This document shows, in pieces, positions 8,824-17,426 of a DNA stretch of 64,000 bases (position 1 is its first letter; each line of letters starts with the position of its first letter). This stretch comes from UBA1413 sp964650525. GTDB lineage: Bacteria > Bacteroidota > Bacteroidia > Bacteroidales > Prolixibacteraceae. The translations under genes were made by a program, and so were the position numbers. A model generated the notes under the pieces. That model made no database searches and was not told the DNA's origin. It was given only the letters and a program-made list of their open reading frames with translations. The stretch spans positions 66,349 through 130,348 of the forward strand of contig CAZYUA010000008.1 in NCBI GenBank assembly GCA_964650525.1, given 5' to 3'.

Positions 8824-10101
8824 TCAGGCTGTACCGTGGTTTCCGGAAGGCTTCAGCGCCTGTTGCTTCAGGGTAAGCGCCGGCACCTGCCGGCAGATGT
8901 TCAGGATCACCTCCACCGCCTTCACCATCGACTCCACGGGAATAAACTCGCAGGGCCCATGAAAATTGTGGCCTCCGGTAAAGAGATTCGGACACGGCAC
9001 TCCCATCCAGGAGAGGCGGGCGCCGTCGGTGCCGCCTCTCACAGCCCGGATTTTCGGGGTGACGCCGGCTGCAAGAATCGCATCCCTGGCCAGGTCGACC
9101 ACATACATCACCGGCTCTATCATCTCCCGCATGTTGTAGTATTGATCCGAAATCCGGAGGGTCACCGGTGCATACGCATACTCCCCGTTGATTTTCCCGG
9201 CGATCGCTGCCAGCAGTTCTTTTCTCTGCCGGAACCTTTCCCCGTCATGATCCCTGATAAGAAACTGCAGTTCTGCCTTTTCCACATTTCCCGACTGCGA
9301 CACCAGGTGGAAAAAGCCCTCGTAGCCTTCGGTCTGGTCGGGTCTTTCCCTTTCAGGAAGCAGTCCGACGATCCGGTGGGCCAGCAGCAGGGCATTGACC
9401 ATCTTTCCTTTGGCATCCCCGGGGTGGACACTTTTCCCCTGAATGGAGACCAGGGCTTGCGCTGCATTGAAATTCTCATACTGAAGTTCTCCAACCTCAC
9501 CACCATCAAGGGTAAAGGCAAAATCAGCCCCGAAACCGGACACATCAAAACGGTCGGCTCCCCGGCCTATCTCCTCATCAGGGGTGAAACACACCACGAT
9601 CTTCCCGTGGCGGATCTGAGGGGTCTCCAGCAGAATCTCCCCGGCGGTTACGATTTCAGCAATGCCGGCTTTGTCGTCGGCCCCCAGCAGGGTTCTACCG
9701 CTGGAAGTAATCAGCGTCTGCCCGGCATAGGCCTTCAGTTCCGGAAACTCCTCCGGATCAAGGGTCATCCCCGTTTCCCGGTCAAGGAGTATCTCCCTGC
9801 CGTCGTAATCGTCGATAACCCGGGGCTGAACCCCCTCACCGGAAAAATCAGGACTGGTATCCATGTGGGCCACAAATCCGACCACCGGCAGATCACCGGA
9901 GATATTCGACGGAATCACAGCCCTGACATACCCGTTGACATCCGTTACCACCTCTGAGAACCCCAGGGATTCCAGCTCGTCTGCCAGGAGCAGGGCAAAA
10001 GTCATCTGCTGCGGAGTACTCGGGAATGTGGCGCTGCCGGGGTCCGAAGTGGTGTGTCTCTGCACATACCGCAGAAAACGTGCGGTTACCTTCTCTTTCA
10101 T
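8824..10101 (-). CDS. pepT: Peptidase T (tripeptide aminopeptidase)
   Basis: Cytoplasmic di-zinc M20 metallopeptidase that releases the N-terminal residue of tripeptides. Ligand motifs are complete: HMDTSPD, GADDKAG, TPDEEIGRG (catalytic and metal Glu), LDGGEVGE and the C-terminal GGHNFHG. The lid-domain motif SVHPGDAKGKMVNA is present. The start is set at 10101 (MKEKVTARFLRYV), which matches the family N-terminus. ATGs at 10113 and 10149 are also in frame, but the latter overlaps the upstream gene. Length is 425 residues. The upstream hypothetical gene ends 22 bp before this start, so the two are likely co-transcribed. Confidence 0.94.
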   Translation of the reverse strand: MKEKVTARFLRYVQRHTTSDPGSATFPSTPQQMTFALLLADELESLGFSEVVTDVNGYVRAVIPSNISGDLPVVGFVAHMDTSPDFSGEGVQPRVIDDYDGREILLDRETGMTLDPEEFPELKAYAGQTLITSSGRTLLGADDKAGIAEIVTAGEILLETPQIRHGKIVVCFTPDEEIGRGADRFDVSGFGADFAFTLDGGEVGELQYENFNAAQALVSIQGKSVHPGDAKGKMVNALLLAHRIVGLLPERERPDQTEGYEGFFHLVSQSGNVEKAELQFLIRDHDGERFRQRKELLAAIAGKINGEYAYAPVTLRISDQYYNMREMIEPVMYVVDLARDAILAAGVTPKIRAVRGGTDGARLSWMGVPCPNLFTGGHNFHGPCEFIPVESMVKAVEVILNICRQVPALTLKQQALKPSGNHGTA

Positions 10102-10123
10102 GGTCCCATCCATTGAGGGTGCC

Positions 10124-10810
10124 CTAAATGTCGTCCGTTCTGAACCCAAATCCCAACCGCTTGCCGGTGGTCATCTTCGAATGACTGATCTTCTCCATCA
10201 TCTGGTCAACCGTCGCAATCTTAACCTGTTCGTAGGGCGGCACCAGCAAGTCAAACTGGATGGAATATTCTATCGCCGTCTCCACAATTTCACGCAGGAT
10301 TCCGGGGGATATGGTATCAAAGGCAAAATCCTTCATCAGCTCTCCCGTTTGCCGTTTGCCTTCCACAAAAAAGTGCTTGTCCTTGTTGATGAAAACCCTG
10401 GCAACCATGTAGCCCAGGTCGTTCAGCCGGTTGTACCTGAAGCTATCGGCAAGAAAATTGTAGATCATGATCATCCCGCAATAGCTGCGCAGCGGGTCCT
10501 CCACCACGTAGGGGATTTTGTTGACCGGGTGCTTATTGTCGAACTCAAAAACATTGGAATGCATACTGAAAAGAAGAAGGTCCTCACCGACCCGGAATTC
10601 CATTTCAAAAGGGCCCTTTTCCTGGAACCGCGGCAGGCTCGCATCCGGGACTCTGCCCCGGAGAACTTTTATGTAATCCTGTTCCAGTTGCCGCAACACC
10701 TTCCGCAAGATCAAAAACGACTCTTCCGTGTTGGAGAAAACCTTTTGCTTGACATTGGCCTTGATCTCAAAAGCCTCCATCAGAGACTCCCTGTATTCCT
10801 TATTGGTCAT
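10124..10810 (-). CDS. Conserved hypothetical protein (Bacteroidota type)
   Basis: I do not recognise a named family. The protein is about 228 residues from the ATG at 10810 (an upstream ATG at 10858 is possible), soluble, without signal peptide or membrane segment. It opens with a helical, charged region (FEIKANVKQKVFSNTEESFLILRKVLRQLEQDYIKVLRG) and continues with mixed alpha/beta sequence including EFRVGEDLLLFSMHSNVFEFD and GYMVARVFINKDKHFFVEGKRQ. It is upstream of pepT by 22 bp and divergent from the sigma-factor gene. No function is proposed. Confidence 0.7.
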   Translation of the reverse strand: MTNKEYRESLMEAFEIKANVKQKVFSNTEESFLILRKVLRQLEQDYIKVLRGRVPDASLPRFQEKGPFEMEFRVGEDLLLFSMHSNVFEFDNKHPVNKIPYVVEDPLRSYCGMIMIYNFLADSFRYNRLNDLGYMVARVFINKDKHFFVEGKRQTGELMKDFAFDTISPGILREIVETAIEYSIQFDLLVPPYEQVKIATVDQMMEKISHSKMTTGKRLGFGFRTDDI

Positions 10811-10871
10811 GATCCTGATTTTACCGACTAAAATTAAACTTTTTTGTAATGAATTCACCGGTTGTACGTCT

Positions 10872-10879
10872 TACTTTTG
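10872..10879 (+). promoter_or_regulatory. Bacteroidota -7 promoter element for the sigma-factor operon
   Basis: TACTTTTG matches the Bacteroidota -7 consensus TAnnTTTG and lies 27 bp before the sigma-factor ATG at 10907. A TTTG at 10843-10846 is the nearest -33 candidate, but its 25-bp spacing is longer than usual, so only the -7 element is well supported. Confidence 0.5.
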
Positions 10880-10906
10880 AACAACGCGCAACAGAACCAG
10901 GGAATC

Positions 10907-11440
10907 ATGCAGGGCAGCGAATTTAAAACCAGGGTTATACCACTGAGCAACAAGCTGCTGCGGTTTGCCGGGTGTTTTCTGAACAATGGTGAGGATGCCC
11001 GCGATGCTGTACAAGACGTTCTTTTGAAGCTGTGGGAAAAAAGAGATACGCTCGATACGGTTAACAACCTCGGGGCCTATGCTATGCAGGTCACCCGCAA
11101 CCTTTGTCTCGACAGGATCCGTGCTTCGCGTTCCATGTCGGAAAACCTGCCGGGAGAGCTGACCCTGGCGGGCAAAACAGAAGAACTTCCTGACCGATCG
11201 GAATGGGAAGACACCGCCGGCTGGCTCCTGAAACTGATGAACCGCCTGCCGGAACAACAAAAATCCGTCATCTTCCTGCGCGATGTGGAACAGATGGAAT
11301 ACGACCAAATTGCCGCCATCACCGGACTGGAACTCAACAACCTCCGGGTGACCCTCTCCCGGGCAAGAAAACAGGTGAGAGATGAACTGATAAAATTGTG
11401 GAAAAATGAAGAAAGAAGAGATCGACAGATTGCTGGATAA
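10907..11440 (+). CDS. ECF-type RNA polymerase sigma factor
   Basis: Sigma-70 family, group IV, about 177 residues. Region 2 is recognisable in DAVQDVLLKLWEKRD and the following AYAMQVTRNLCLDRIR. Region 4 is PEQQKSVIFLRDVEQMEYDQIAAITG plus the recognition helix NNLRVTLSRARKQVRDEL. The ATG at 10907 is preferred over a TTG at 10862 because AGGGA lies just upstream. Its 3' end overlaps the next gene by 35 bp, implying translational coupling to a membrane protein that is probably its regulator. The regulon is unknown. Confidence 0.92.
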   Translation: MQGSEFKTRVIPLSNKLLRFAGCFLNNGEDARDAVQDVLLKLWEKRDTLDTVNNLGAYAMQVTRNLCLDRIRASRSMSENLPGELTLAGKTEELPDRSEWEDTAGWLLKLMNRLPEQQKSVIFLRDVEQMEYDQIAAITGLELNNLRVTLSRARKQVRDELIKLWKNEERRDRQIAG

Positions 11441-11933
11441 ATACTTCGAGGCGGAGACTACCCTCGAAGAGGAAAAGCTGCTGGCTCTCTTTTTCAGGCA
11501 GACTGAACTTCCCGCCGAACTGGAACCCCTCAGGGTCTGGTTCGACACCGTGGGAACCGGGGAAGCAGCTGTTCCGGACAGCGGTTTCGGGGAAGAGATG
11601 ATGGAAAAGTTCCGACAGGTTGAGCGCCACACAAAATTCCGGGTTCTCCGGATGACACTCTTTGGTATGGCCGCCACCTTGCTCATCGCTCTGGGAACTA
11701 CCTTCCTGGCAAGACAACATAACCCATACCCCGACACCTTCGACGACCCTGAATTAGCCATGTCCTATGCCGGAAAAACCCTTCAGTATGTTGCAGAAAA
11801 ATACAACCACGGAATGGGAGCTCTCCGCCCTCTGCGAAAAGTCGACGAAGCCGCCCTGATGTACGACCAAAGCTTCAGCAGCCTCAACAAAGGCTTCAAG
11901 GAAATACAGAAAATTCAAGAAATCATTCAATAA
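11406..11933 (+). CDS. Probable anti-sigma-like single-pass membrane protein
   Basis: 175 residues. The N-terminal cytoplasmic part (MKKEEIDRLLDKYFEAETTLEEEKLLALFF) is the short helical segment seen in anti-sigma-like proteins of this phylum, where it usually precedes one membrane helix. That helix is at about residues 78-98 (LFGMAATLLIALGTTFLA), followed by a periplasmic tail of about 75 residues. No zinc-binding HxxxCxxC motif of the ZAS type is present. It overlaps the sigma gene by 35 bp and precedes the DUF4252 gene by 8 bp. The anti-sigma role is inferred from position and topology, not shown by a catalytic motif. Confidence 0.75.
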   Translation: MKKEEIDRLLDKYFEAETTLEEEKLLALFFRQTELPAELEPLRVWFDTVGTGEAAVPDSGFGEEMMEKFRQVERHTKFRVLRMTLFGMAATLLIALGTTFLARQHNPYPDTFDDPELAMSYAGKTLQYVAEKYNHGMGALRPLRKVDEAALMYDQSFSSLNKGFKEIQKIQEIIQ

Positions 11934-11941
11934 ACAGAAAA

Positions 11942-12451
11942 ATGAAAAAGATTATCGTATGGATAGCCTTGATGGTACCTATGGTGCTGTCTGCTCAGAA
12001 AAGCCCGGTTGACAGGCTCTTTGACAAATATGCCAACCAGGATGGATTCACCACCATCAACATTTCGGGAAAGTTGCTGAAAATCGCCGGAAAACTGGAC
12101 GCCGGTGACCCGGAGACCAACCGGATGCTTGCCAACCTCTCCGGCATCAGGATTCTCTCGGTCGAAGATAAAAGCCTTAACCAGAAGCTCGACTTCTATA
12201 AGGAACTCAACGATGACGGATTCTTCCGGAACAACACCTACGAACCCCTGATGGAGATCACCGAGAAAAATGAAGTGGTCCGTTTCTTTTCGCAGGATGC
12301 AGGCGGAGGCAAGATCTCGGAACTGCTCCTGGTGATCGGAGGAAAGGAGAATACCCTGATCAGCATCCGGGGACTCATAGACCCGGAAAATATCGGGAAG
12401 ATCACCGGAGCCCTCGATATCGAGATATCTGCCGACCCGGAGAAAAAATAG
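11942..12451 (+). CDS. DUF4252 family exported protein
   Basis: 169 residues with a clear signal peptide (MKKIIVWIALMVPMVLSA, cut after SAQ). The mature part contains the DUF4252 hallmark VDRLFDKYANQDGFTTINISGKL followed by an alpha/beta domain. In Bacteroidota such proteins often sit beside ECF sigma factors and are thought to be exported components of that regulatory unit; the biochemical role is unknown. Here it is the third gene of the sigma/anti-sigma-like operon, 8 bp after its neighbour. No lipobox cysteine is present, so it should be periplasmic rather than lipidated. Confidence 0.85.
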   Translation: MKKIIVWIALMVPMVLSAQKSPVDRLFDKYANQDGFTTINISGKLLKIAGKLDAGDPETNRMLANLSGIRILSVEDKSLNQKLDFYKELNDDGFFRNNTYEPLMEITEKNEVVRFFSQDAGGGKISELLLVIGGKENTLISIRGLIDPENIGKITGALDIEISADPEKK

Positions 12452-12473
12452 AAAATGAATCTCGCGCGGGGGG

Positions 12474-13466
12474 TTACCGGTCCTTGTATTCCCCGAAGGT
12501 TTTCATAAACTGGGTTCTTTCCCAGGCAGCAGGGTTGATGGTCTTGCCCAGGGCCAGTTTTCCCCGGAAGTCGTCGGGCGAAGCATACCGGTGGCTCTCC
12601 ATCCAGGCAGCCAGCTGTTGGTTTATCTCTGTGATTACACCGAATCCCTTCCGGTACAATGCCGATACCAACTGGACGGTTTGAGCTCCTGCCAGAAGCA
12701 TCCTGACCACCGTTTGCCAGTCGTGGATGCCGGTTGAAGCCGACAGGTCGCAGCCCACCCGCCGGGCCATAAGGCCTGTCCAGCGCAGCGGCATCAGGTA
12801 ATCATCGGGAGTGCTCAGCACCCCCGCACTCTTCACCACCTCCTTCTCTACATCTATATCAGGACTGTAAAACCGGTTGAAAAGCACCAGCCCCCTGATA
12901 TTGGTTTCAGAGAGCTCCCGGATCATGGTACCAAGGTTGGTAAAAAAGGGACTAATCTTGACAGCTACCGGTATTCGAACTTCCTGTGTAACCCGGCTGA
13001 CAATATCGAAATAGGTTTTTTCCGTATCCCCGGAGGAGGCAGAAAGGTTAGAAGGAAGGGTAAAGAGGTTGAGTTCGAGGGCGTCGGCACCGGCCTCCTC
13101 AATTTTACGTGCAAAAAAACTCCACTCCCGGGAGGTCACGCAGTTGATACTGGCAATAACGGGGATGCGCAGCGCAGTCCGGGCATCGGCTATCAGCGAC
13201 AGATACCGTTTCAGGTTTTCCTGCCTGATCTCGAAATCGTAATAGTCCAGGAACTCCAGGTTTGACTGCTTTTCGTCGATTTTTCCCCATTCTCCGGCAT
13301 ATTCGAGGTATATCTCTTCCTCAAACACCGATTTCAGCACTACCGCCCCGACTCCGGCAGCTTCGAGGGCTACCAGGTTTTCCGTGGAGTCGGTAAGGTT
13401 GCAGCTGCCTGCCACCAGGGGGCTCTTCAGGTTCAGGCCCATATATTGCGTAAAGAGTTCGCTCAT
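12474..13466 (-). CDS. Dihydroorotate dehydrogenase-like flavoprotein
   Basis: 330-residue TIM-barrel flavoprotein of the DHOD/PreA family. The FMN-site regions can be followed: SPLVAGSCNLT at the N-terminus, VIASINCVTSREW, the ALELNLF strand, VAVKISPFFTN with the conserved lysine, and SASTGIHDW plus GAQTVQLVSAL at the phosphate end. The C-terminal about 50 residues have no iron-sulfur motif. It follows the NfnAB-like pair by 35 bp on the same strand. Its substrate is uncertain: homologues called dihydroorotate dehydrogenase-like are common in this phylum, and a role in pyrimidine metabolism or another NAD(P)H-linked reduction fed by the flavoprotein pair is possible. Confidence 0.85.
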   Translation of the reverse strand: MSELFTQYMGLNLKSPLVAGSCNLTDSTENLVALEAAGVGAVVLKSVFEEEIYLEYAGEWGKIDEKQSNLEFLDYYDFEIRQENLKRYLSLIADARTALRIPVIASINCVTSREWSFFARKIEEAGADALELNLFTLPSNLSASSGDTEKTYFDIVSRVTQEVRIPVAVKISPFFTNLGTMIRELSETNIRGLVLFNRFYSPDIDVEKEVVKSAGVLSTPDDYLMPLRWTGLMARRVGCDLSASTGIHDWQTVVRMLLAGAQTVQLVSALYRKGFGVITEINQQLAAWMESHRYASPDDFRGKLALGKTINPAAWERTQFMKTFGEYKDR

Positions 13467-13501
13467 AATTGAAGTTTGTCAGCTACAGGATAGTTACTTA
13501 T

Positions 13502-15010
13502 TTATTCTCCCTTCTTATCTTCTTCACTCCGGCTTTTCGTCTTAAGATAGGAATGCATATGTTCCGCTGCGCGCCGGCCGTCGCCCATGGCGAGGATGAC
13601 AGTGGCGCCGCCGCGGACGATATCGCCACCGGCGAACATGCCGGGCATAGAGGTCTCCATCAGCTCCTCATTCACCACGACCGTGCCCCAGCGGGTAGTC
13701 TCCAGTCCGGGAAGACAGGCGGGCACCAGCGGGTTGGGGGAGACACCCACGGCCACAACGACCATGTCCACGTCGAGGTCGAATTCGGAGCCTTCGATGA
13801 CCACGGGCCGCCGGCGTCCGGAGGCATCGGGTTCACCAAGCCCCATCCGGTTGACGCGCATCCGGCAGACGCGCCCGCTGCGGTCGGCAAAGTACTCCAC
13901 CGGGTTGCACAGGGTCATGAACTCCACCCCTTCCTCTTTGGCGTGTTTTACCTCTTCTACCCTTGCGGGCATCTCCACCTCGGAGCGTCGGTACACGATG
14001 ACGGCCCGTTCGGCACCCAGACGCAAGGCCGTACGCACCGAATCCATGGCCGTGTTGCCCCCTCCGACCACAGCCACCCTCTTTCCCCGTAATACAGGCG
14101 TGTCGGCTCCTTCTTCGTTAGCTCCCATGAGGTTCACCCGTGTAAGGTATTCATTGGAAGAGAGAATGCCGTTGTAATTCTCCCCCGGGATGCCCATAAA
14201 CCGGGGAAGACCAGCCCCGCTGCCGATGAAAAATCCCTGGTATCCCTCAGCCTCCAGATCCTCAAAGGTGGCGGTCCTGCCGACGATGAAATTCTTCTCG
14301 AAGGTAACCCCCATTTTCCGCAGGATATCGAGTTCAAAGTCAACGATGGCATTGGGAAGGCGGAACTCGGGAATGCCATATTTCAGTACGCCGCCGATTT
14401 CGTGCAGGGCTTCAAAGACAGTAACGTCGTAGCCGAATTTCACCATATCCCCGGCAAAGGAGAGCGATGCAGGTCCCGAGCCCACCGTGGCCACCCGGAT
14501 TCCGTTGGGAGATGCTGTCGCGGGGATGCTGAAGTGGCCCGATTCCCTTTCGAAGTCAGCGGCAAACCGTTCCAGGTGGCCGATGGCCACAGAGGGCTTG
14601 TTCAGTTTCTCCAGGTAGAAGCAGCGGGCTTCGCACTGTTTTTCCTGGGGGCACACCCTTCCGCACACCGCCGGCAGGGCGTTGGTTTCCTTCAGGGTAG
14701 CAGCAGCAGCCAACACATCCCCCGCTTCTATGTACTTCACAAACTTCGGGATGTTGATGCTCACCGGGCATCCTTCGATGCAGGTAGGATTTACACAATC
14801 CATACAGCGGGAAGCTTCCCGGGCAGCCTGCTCAGGGGTGAGGCCCCGGTTGACCTCCCGGTCCTGGTATTTCACCCGTATCTCCGGCTCGAGCTCGGGC
14901 ATCTCCACCCTGGGGACGGCCAACCGGTCTTTGTTTTTGGTGGCTGCCCGCAGGGTTGCGCGCCATTCGGCTTCTCTCTCCTTTTTCAGGTTCTCAGGGT
15001 CTATGGTCAT
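13502..15010 (-). CDS. NfnB/SudA/GltD-type NAD(P)H oxidoreductase, large subunit
   Basis: 502 residues, annotated in relatives as NADPH-dependent glutamate synthase small-chain type (gltA). The N-terminal domain has two [4Fe-4S] cysteine sets: SRCMDCVNPTCIEGCP and CGRVCPQEKQCEARC. FAD binding is at VATVGSGPASLSFA and NADPH binding at VAVVGGGNTAMD. A late SMPGMFAGGDIVRGGATVI closes the FAD site. Its start overlaps the stop of the upstream 2Fe-2S/FAD subunit by 4 bp, typical of NfnAB (bifurcating ferredoxin:NADP+ transhydrogenase) or SudBA. Without a glutamate synthase large subunit nearby, transhydrogenase or electron bifurcation is more likely than glutamate synthesis. Confidence 0.9.
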   Translation of the reverse strand: MTIDPENLKKEREAEWRATLRAATKNKDRLAVPRVEMPELEPEIRVKYQDREVNRGLTPEQAAREASRCMDCVNPTCIEGCPVSINIPKFVKYIEAGDVLAAAATLKETNALPAVCGRVCPQEKQCEARCFYLEKLNKPSVAIGHLERFAADFERESGHFSIPATASPNGIRVATVGSGPASLSFAGDMVKFGYDVTVFEALHEIGGVLKYGIPEFRLPNAIVDFELDILRKMGVTFEKNFIVGRTATFEDLEAEGYQGFFIGSGAGLPRFMGIPGENYNGILSSNEYLTRVNLMGANEEGADTPVLRGKRVAVVGGGNTAMDSVRTALRLGAERAVIVYRRSEVEMPARVEEVKHAKEEGVEFMTLCNPVEYFADRSGRVCRMRVNRMGLGEPDASGRRRPVVIEGSEFDLDVDMVVVAVGVSPNPLVPACLPGLETTRWGTVVVNEELMETSMPGMFAGGDIVRGGATVILAMGDGRRAAEHMHSYLKTKSRSEEDKKGE

Positions 15011-15852
15011 GATTCCTGGTTGTGATGGTTCTCACTGCGGCAATAGTGGTCAAAGGCCTTCAGCTCCTGGTCGCGGTATCCGCCCAGGCGCATCAGCATC
15101 TCGTCGAAGTCGATCTGGTGGGCGTCGAATTCCGGTCCGTCCACACAGGTGAACCGTATTTTCCCGCCCACCGTAACCCGGCACGCTCCGCACATGCCCG
15201 TACCGTCGACCATGATGGTGTTCAGGCTTGCCTGGGTGGGAATGTTGTACTTTTTTGTCAGCTGGGAGGCAAATTTCATCATGATGGCCGGGCCGATGAC
15301 GATGCATTCATCCACCTTCTCGCGCCTGATCACCTCCTCCATGCCGGCGGTGACCAGCCCCTGCCTCCCGCAGGAGCCATCATCGGTCATGACGATCACC
15401 TCGTCCGACCATTCGCGGATCTGCTCTTCCAGGATGATCAGATCCCGGCTGCGGGCGGCAATAACCGAAAGTACCCTGTTACCCGCACGTTTAAAGGCTT
15501 CCACAATGGGAAGCATCGGGGCAACACCCACCCCTCCCCCGGCTGCCAGGATGGTCCCCTTATATTCCACAGAGGTCGGTTTACCCAGGGGCCCCACCAT
15601 ATCCGTAACCTGGTCTCCGGGCTCCAGGGCCGCGAGCTTCGAAGAACTGACCCCCACCGTCTGGACTACCAGGGTGACCGTCCCCCGCTCCGCATCGGCA
15701 GCGGCAATGGTAAGCGGAAACCGCTCCCCCTTCTCCCCCACCCGCAAAATCACAAAATTCCCGGCCTTACGGGCCCGGGCTATCGGGGGATTCTCCACCA
15801 CCAGACGTACCACTTTCTCTGAAAAATATTCTTTCTCGACGATCCTGTTCAT
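15007..15852 (-). CDS. NfnA/SudB-type FAD/[2Fe-2S] subunit (sulfide/dihydroorotate dehydrogenase-type)
   Basis: 281 residues from the ATG at 15852, which matches the family N-terminus MNRIVEKEYFSEKVVRL; the frame extends 28 codons upstream without homology. The protein is of the ferredoxin-reductase type: FAD-binding barrel with RFPLTIAAAD, NAD-binding GTILAAGGGVGVAPMLPI, and a C-terminal [2Fe-2S] site in DGTGMCGACRV and RFTCVDGPEFD. It pairs with the large subunit just downstream (4-bp overlap). Together they match NfnAB, which couples NADH, NADPH and ferredoxin. The promoter and a long leader lie upstream. Confidence 0.9.
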   Translation of the reverse strand: MNRIVEKEYFSEKVVRLVVENPPIARARKAGNFVILRVGEKGERFPLTIAAADAERGTVTLVVQTVGVSSSKLAALEPGDQVTDMVGPLGKPTSVEYKGTILAAGGGVGVAPMLPIVEAFKRAGNRVLSVIAARSRDLIILEEQIREWSDEVIVMTDDGSCGRQGLVTAGMEEVIRREKVDECIVIGPAIMMKFASQLTKKYNIPTQASLNTIMVDGTGMCGACRVTVGGKIRFTCVDGPEFDAHQIDFDEMLMRLGGYRDQELKAFDHYCRSENHHNQES

Positions 15853-16049
15853 GATCCTTGGTCTTAACGACGTTAACAGAGACACGGAAACAGGCACCCG
15901 GACAACCCGGCAAGCCCGGCCAACGCCTGCATTCACCTTTCGGGTGGCACAGGCTTCCCGTAAGCGAGCCGCCGCAACTTCAGCCGGTTACCGGCCGGAG
16001 ACCTGTCTCCATACCAACCCTTTCTCCCTGCTTATGGATTTCAAAAATA
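15853..16049 (-). promoter_or_regulatory. Promoter and long GC-rich structured leader of the NfnAB-like operon
   Basis: On the minus strand a TATTTTTG element (plus coordinates 16042-16049) matches TAnnTTTG, with a TTG about 17 bp further upstream. That leaves an untranslated leader of about 180 nt before the ATG at 15852. The leader holds several inverted repeats: GCCGG-TTA-CCGGC, an ACAGG/CCTGT pair enclosing it, and GCCTG...CACC-CGAAA-GGTG...CAGGC. I could not match it to a known riboswitch consensus. The whole 318-bp gap to the next gene holds no other feature I can see. Confidence 0.4.
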
Positions 16050-16170
16050 AAAAATTAAACAGGAACACAAGGGATTATTTGCATCCGGGAATCAGATATG
16101 ATGCCCTTTTGCCAGGAAGAACCCTCACCCGTGGAAAATCCTTTGGTCTGCCTTGGAGCCCCGGTCCGTC

Positions 16171-17202
16171 TCACCTGACCTCCGGCATCACCTTATGAAA
16201 AAAATCAGCCGTGACCGAAGCCACCCTGTCGAACCAGGGGTGGAACAACCAGAAGGTGTGGGGGGTGTTCTCCAGGGTGTGCACTTCACTGTAAATCCGG
16301 AGGCTGTCGAGTTTGCGGATGGTATCATCGCGACCCGCATGAAACCGGGGCAGTGAGGAGTTGATAAACAGGACAGGTGCTGAGCGGGCGTTCACATGGG
16401 TAAGAGGAGAAGCTTCGAGCCACAGTTCAGGTTTAGCGGCAGCCGGAGCCCCCAGCCAGCTGGTAGCTGCCGAAGGTCTCCCCGGCTTGTCGGCGCCCTC
16501 GCCTGATTCAGGGTGTACGAAGGCCAGGATGCCGTCGACATCAGCCACAGCCCTGATTCTCCCGCGCAGCCGGAAATCGCAGGGCCCGCGGAAAAGGTTT
16601 TTTGTTCCGTTTACACTTCCGGCGAGCGCCGCAAGCTGTCCGCCCGAGGAGGTGCCATAGAGGGCGATCCGGTTGGGGTCGAAGCCGTAAGTCCGGGCAT
16701 GCCGCAGCACCCAGCGGATAGCCGACAGGATATCCTCCGCGGCCGCCGGGTATAAAGCTTCTGTCGAAAGCCGGTATTCCACGCACAGGGTCACCATTCC
16801 CTGCCGCGCAAGAGCGGCTGCCATAGGCCACTCCAGGGTTTTATCGCCCGACCGCCACCCTCCGCCATGGATCAGCAATACCACCGGCATCCGGCGGCCG
16901 CTCTCCCCTGCAGCCCGGAACAGATCCAGGTGCAAAGCCCGGCGGCCGCGGCGGGCATAAACCAGGTCTCTGAGGAGCACCAATCCACCCGTATCCGCAA
17001 CGGCCGGAACAATTCCGGGAAAATTACGGACCTGTCTGGTATATTCACTCCTGATGGTAAAGGAGGTATCAGCCGGAACAACCTGCCGGCGGATAGGGCG
17101 TTCACCCCCGCAAACCGGCAGCGCCAGCAGGAAAACCAGGCATACTCCTGCCATCTTCCCGCCAAACTTTTTACTTCCGCCCATATTCCTGCATTCCGGC
17201 AT
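16171..17202 (-). CDS. Exported alpha/beta-hydrolase (BD-FAE/esterase type)
   Basis: About 343 residues with an N-terminal signal sequence (MAGVCLVFLLALPVCG); the cysteine after LPV is a poor lipobox, so lipidation is uncertain. The hydrolase core carries the oxyanion motif LIHGGGWRSGDK, the nucleophile elbow YGTSSGGQLAAL and a late histidine in ENTPHTFW. This layout resembles acyl- or feruloyl-esterase-like BD-FAE proteins. Two starts are plausible, at 17202 (AAGGAT upstream) and 17184 (AGGA upstream). It is divergent from a second hydrolase at 17616. Substrate not predicted; probably an ester or peptide in the periplasm. Confidence 0.82.
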   Translation of the reverse strand: MPECRNMGGSKKFGGKMAGVCLVFLLALPVCGGERPIRRQVVPADTSFTIRSEYTRQVRNFPGIVPAVADTGGLVLLRDLVYARRGRRALHLDLFRAAGESGRRMPVVLLIHGGGWRSGDKTLEWPMAAALARQGMVTLCVEYRLSTEALYPAAAEDILSAIRWVLRHARTYGFDPNRIALYGTSSGGQLAALAGSVNGTKNLFRGPCDFRLRGRIRAVADVDGILAFVHPESGEGADKPGRPSAATSWLGAPAAAKPELWLEASPLTHVNARSAPVLFINSSLPRFHAGRDDTIRKLDSLRIYSEVHTLENTPHTFWLFHPWFDRVASVTADFFHKVMPEVR

Positions 17203-17426
17203 TTATCCTTTCAAACCTCCAAAAATAGGTAATTCTGAGAATAGGTAGTACCTCCCGGCGGGGATAGTACAGTTTCGTGCAGCGCTGCAAGGGGGCACAG
17301 TGCCTTACTGCCCGGGAAGCCGGATTCCGGCAAAGAAAAGCAGGAAAACCGGTGCCCGCATGCCGGGAGGGCTCACAGGATGATGCCTGCCCGCCGTCGC
17401 AAACTCCCGGGGCTGCTTGTCACCCG

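Noticed and set aside
15853..16035. Possible cobalamin or other known riboswitch in the leader of the NfnAB-like operon
   Set aside because: Short matches such as GGGAAGCC exist, but the B12 box and the ordered conserved segments are missing. It is kept only as an unassigned structured leader.
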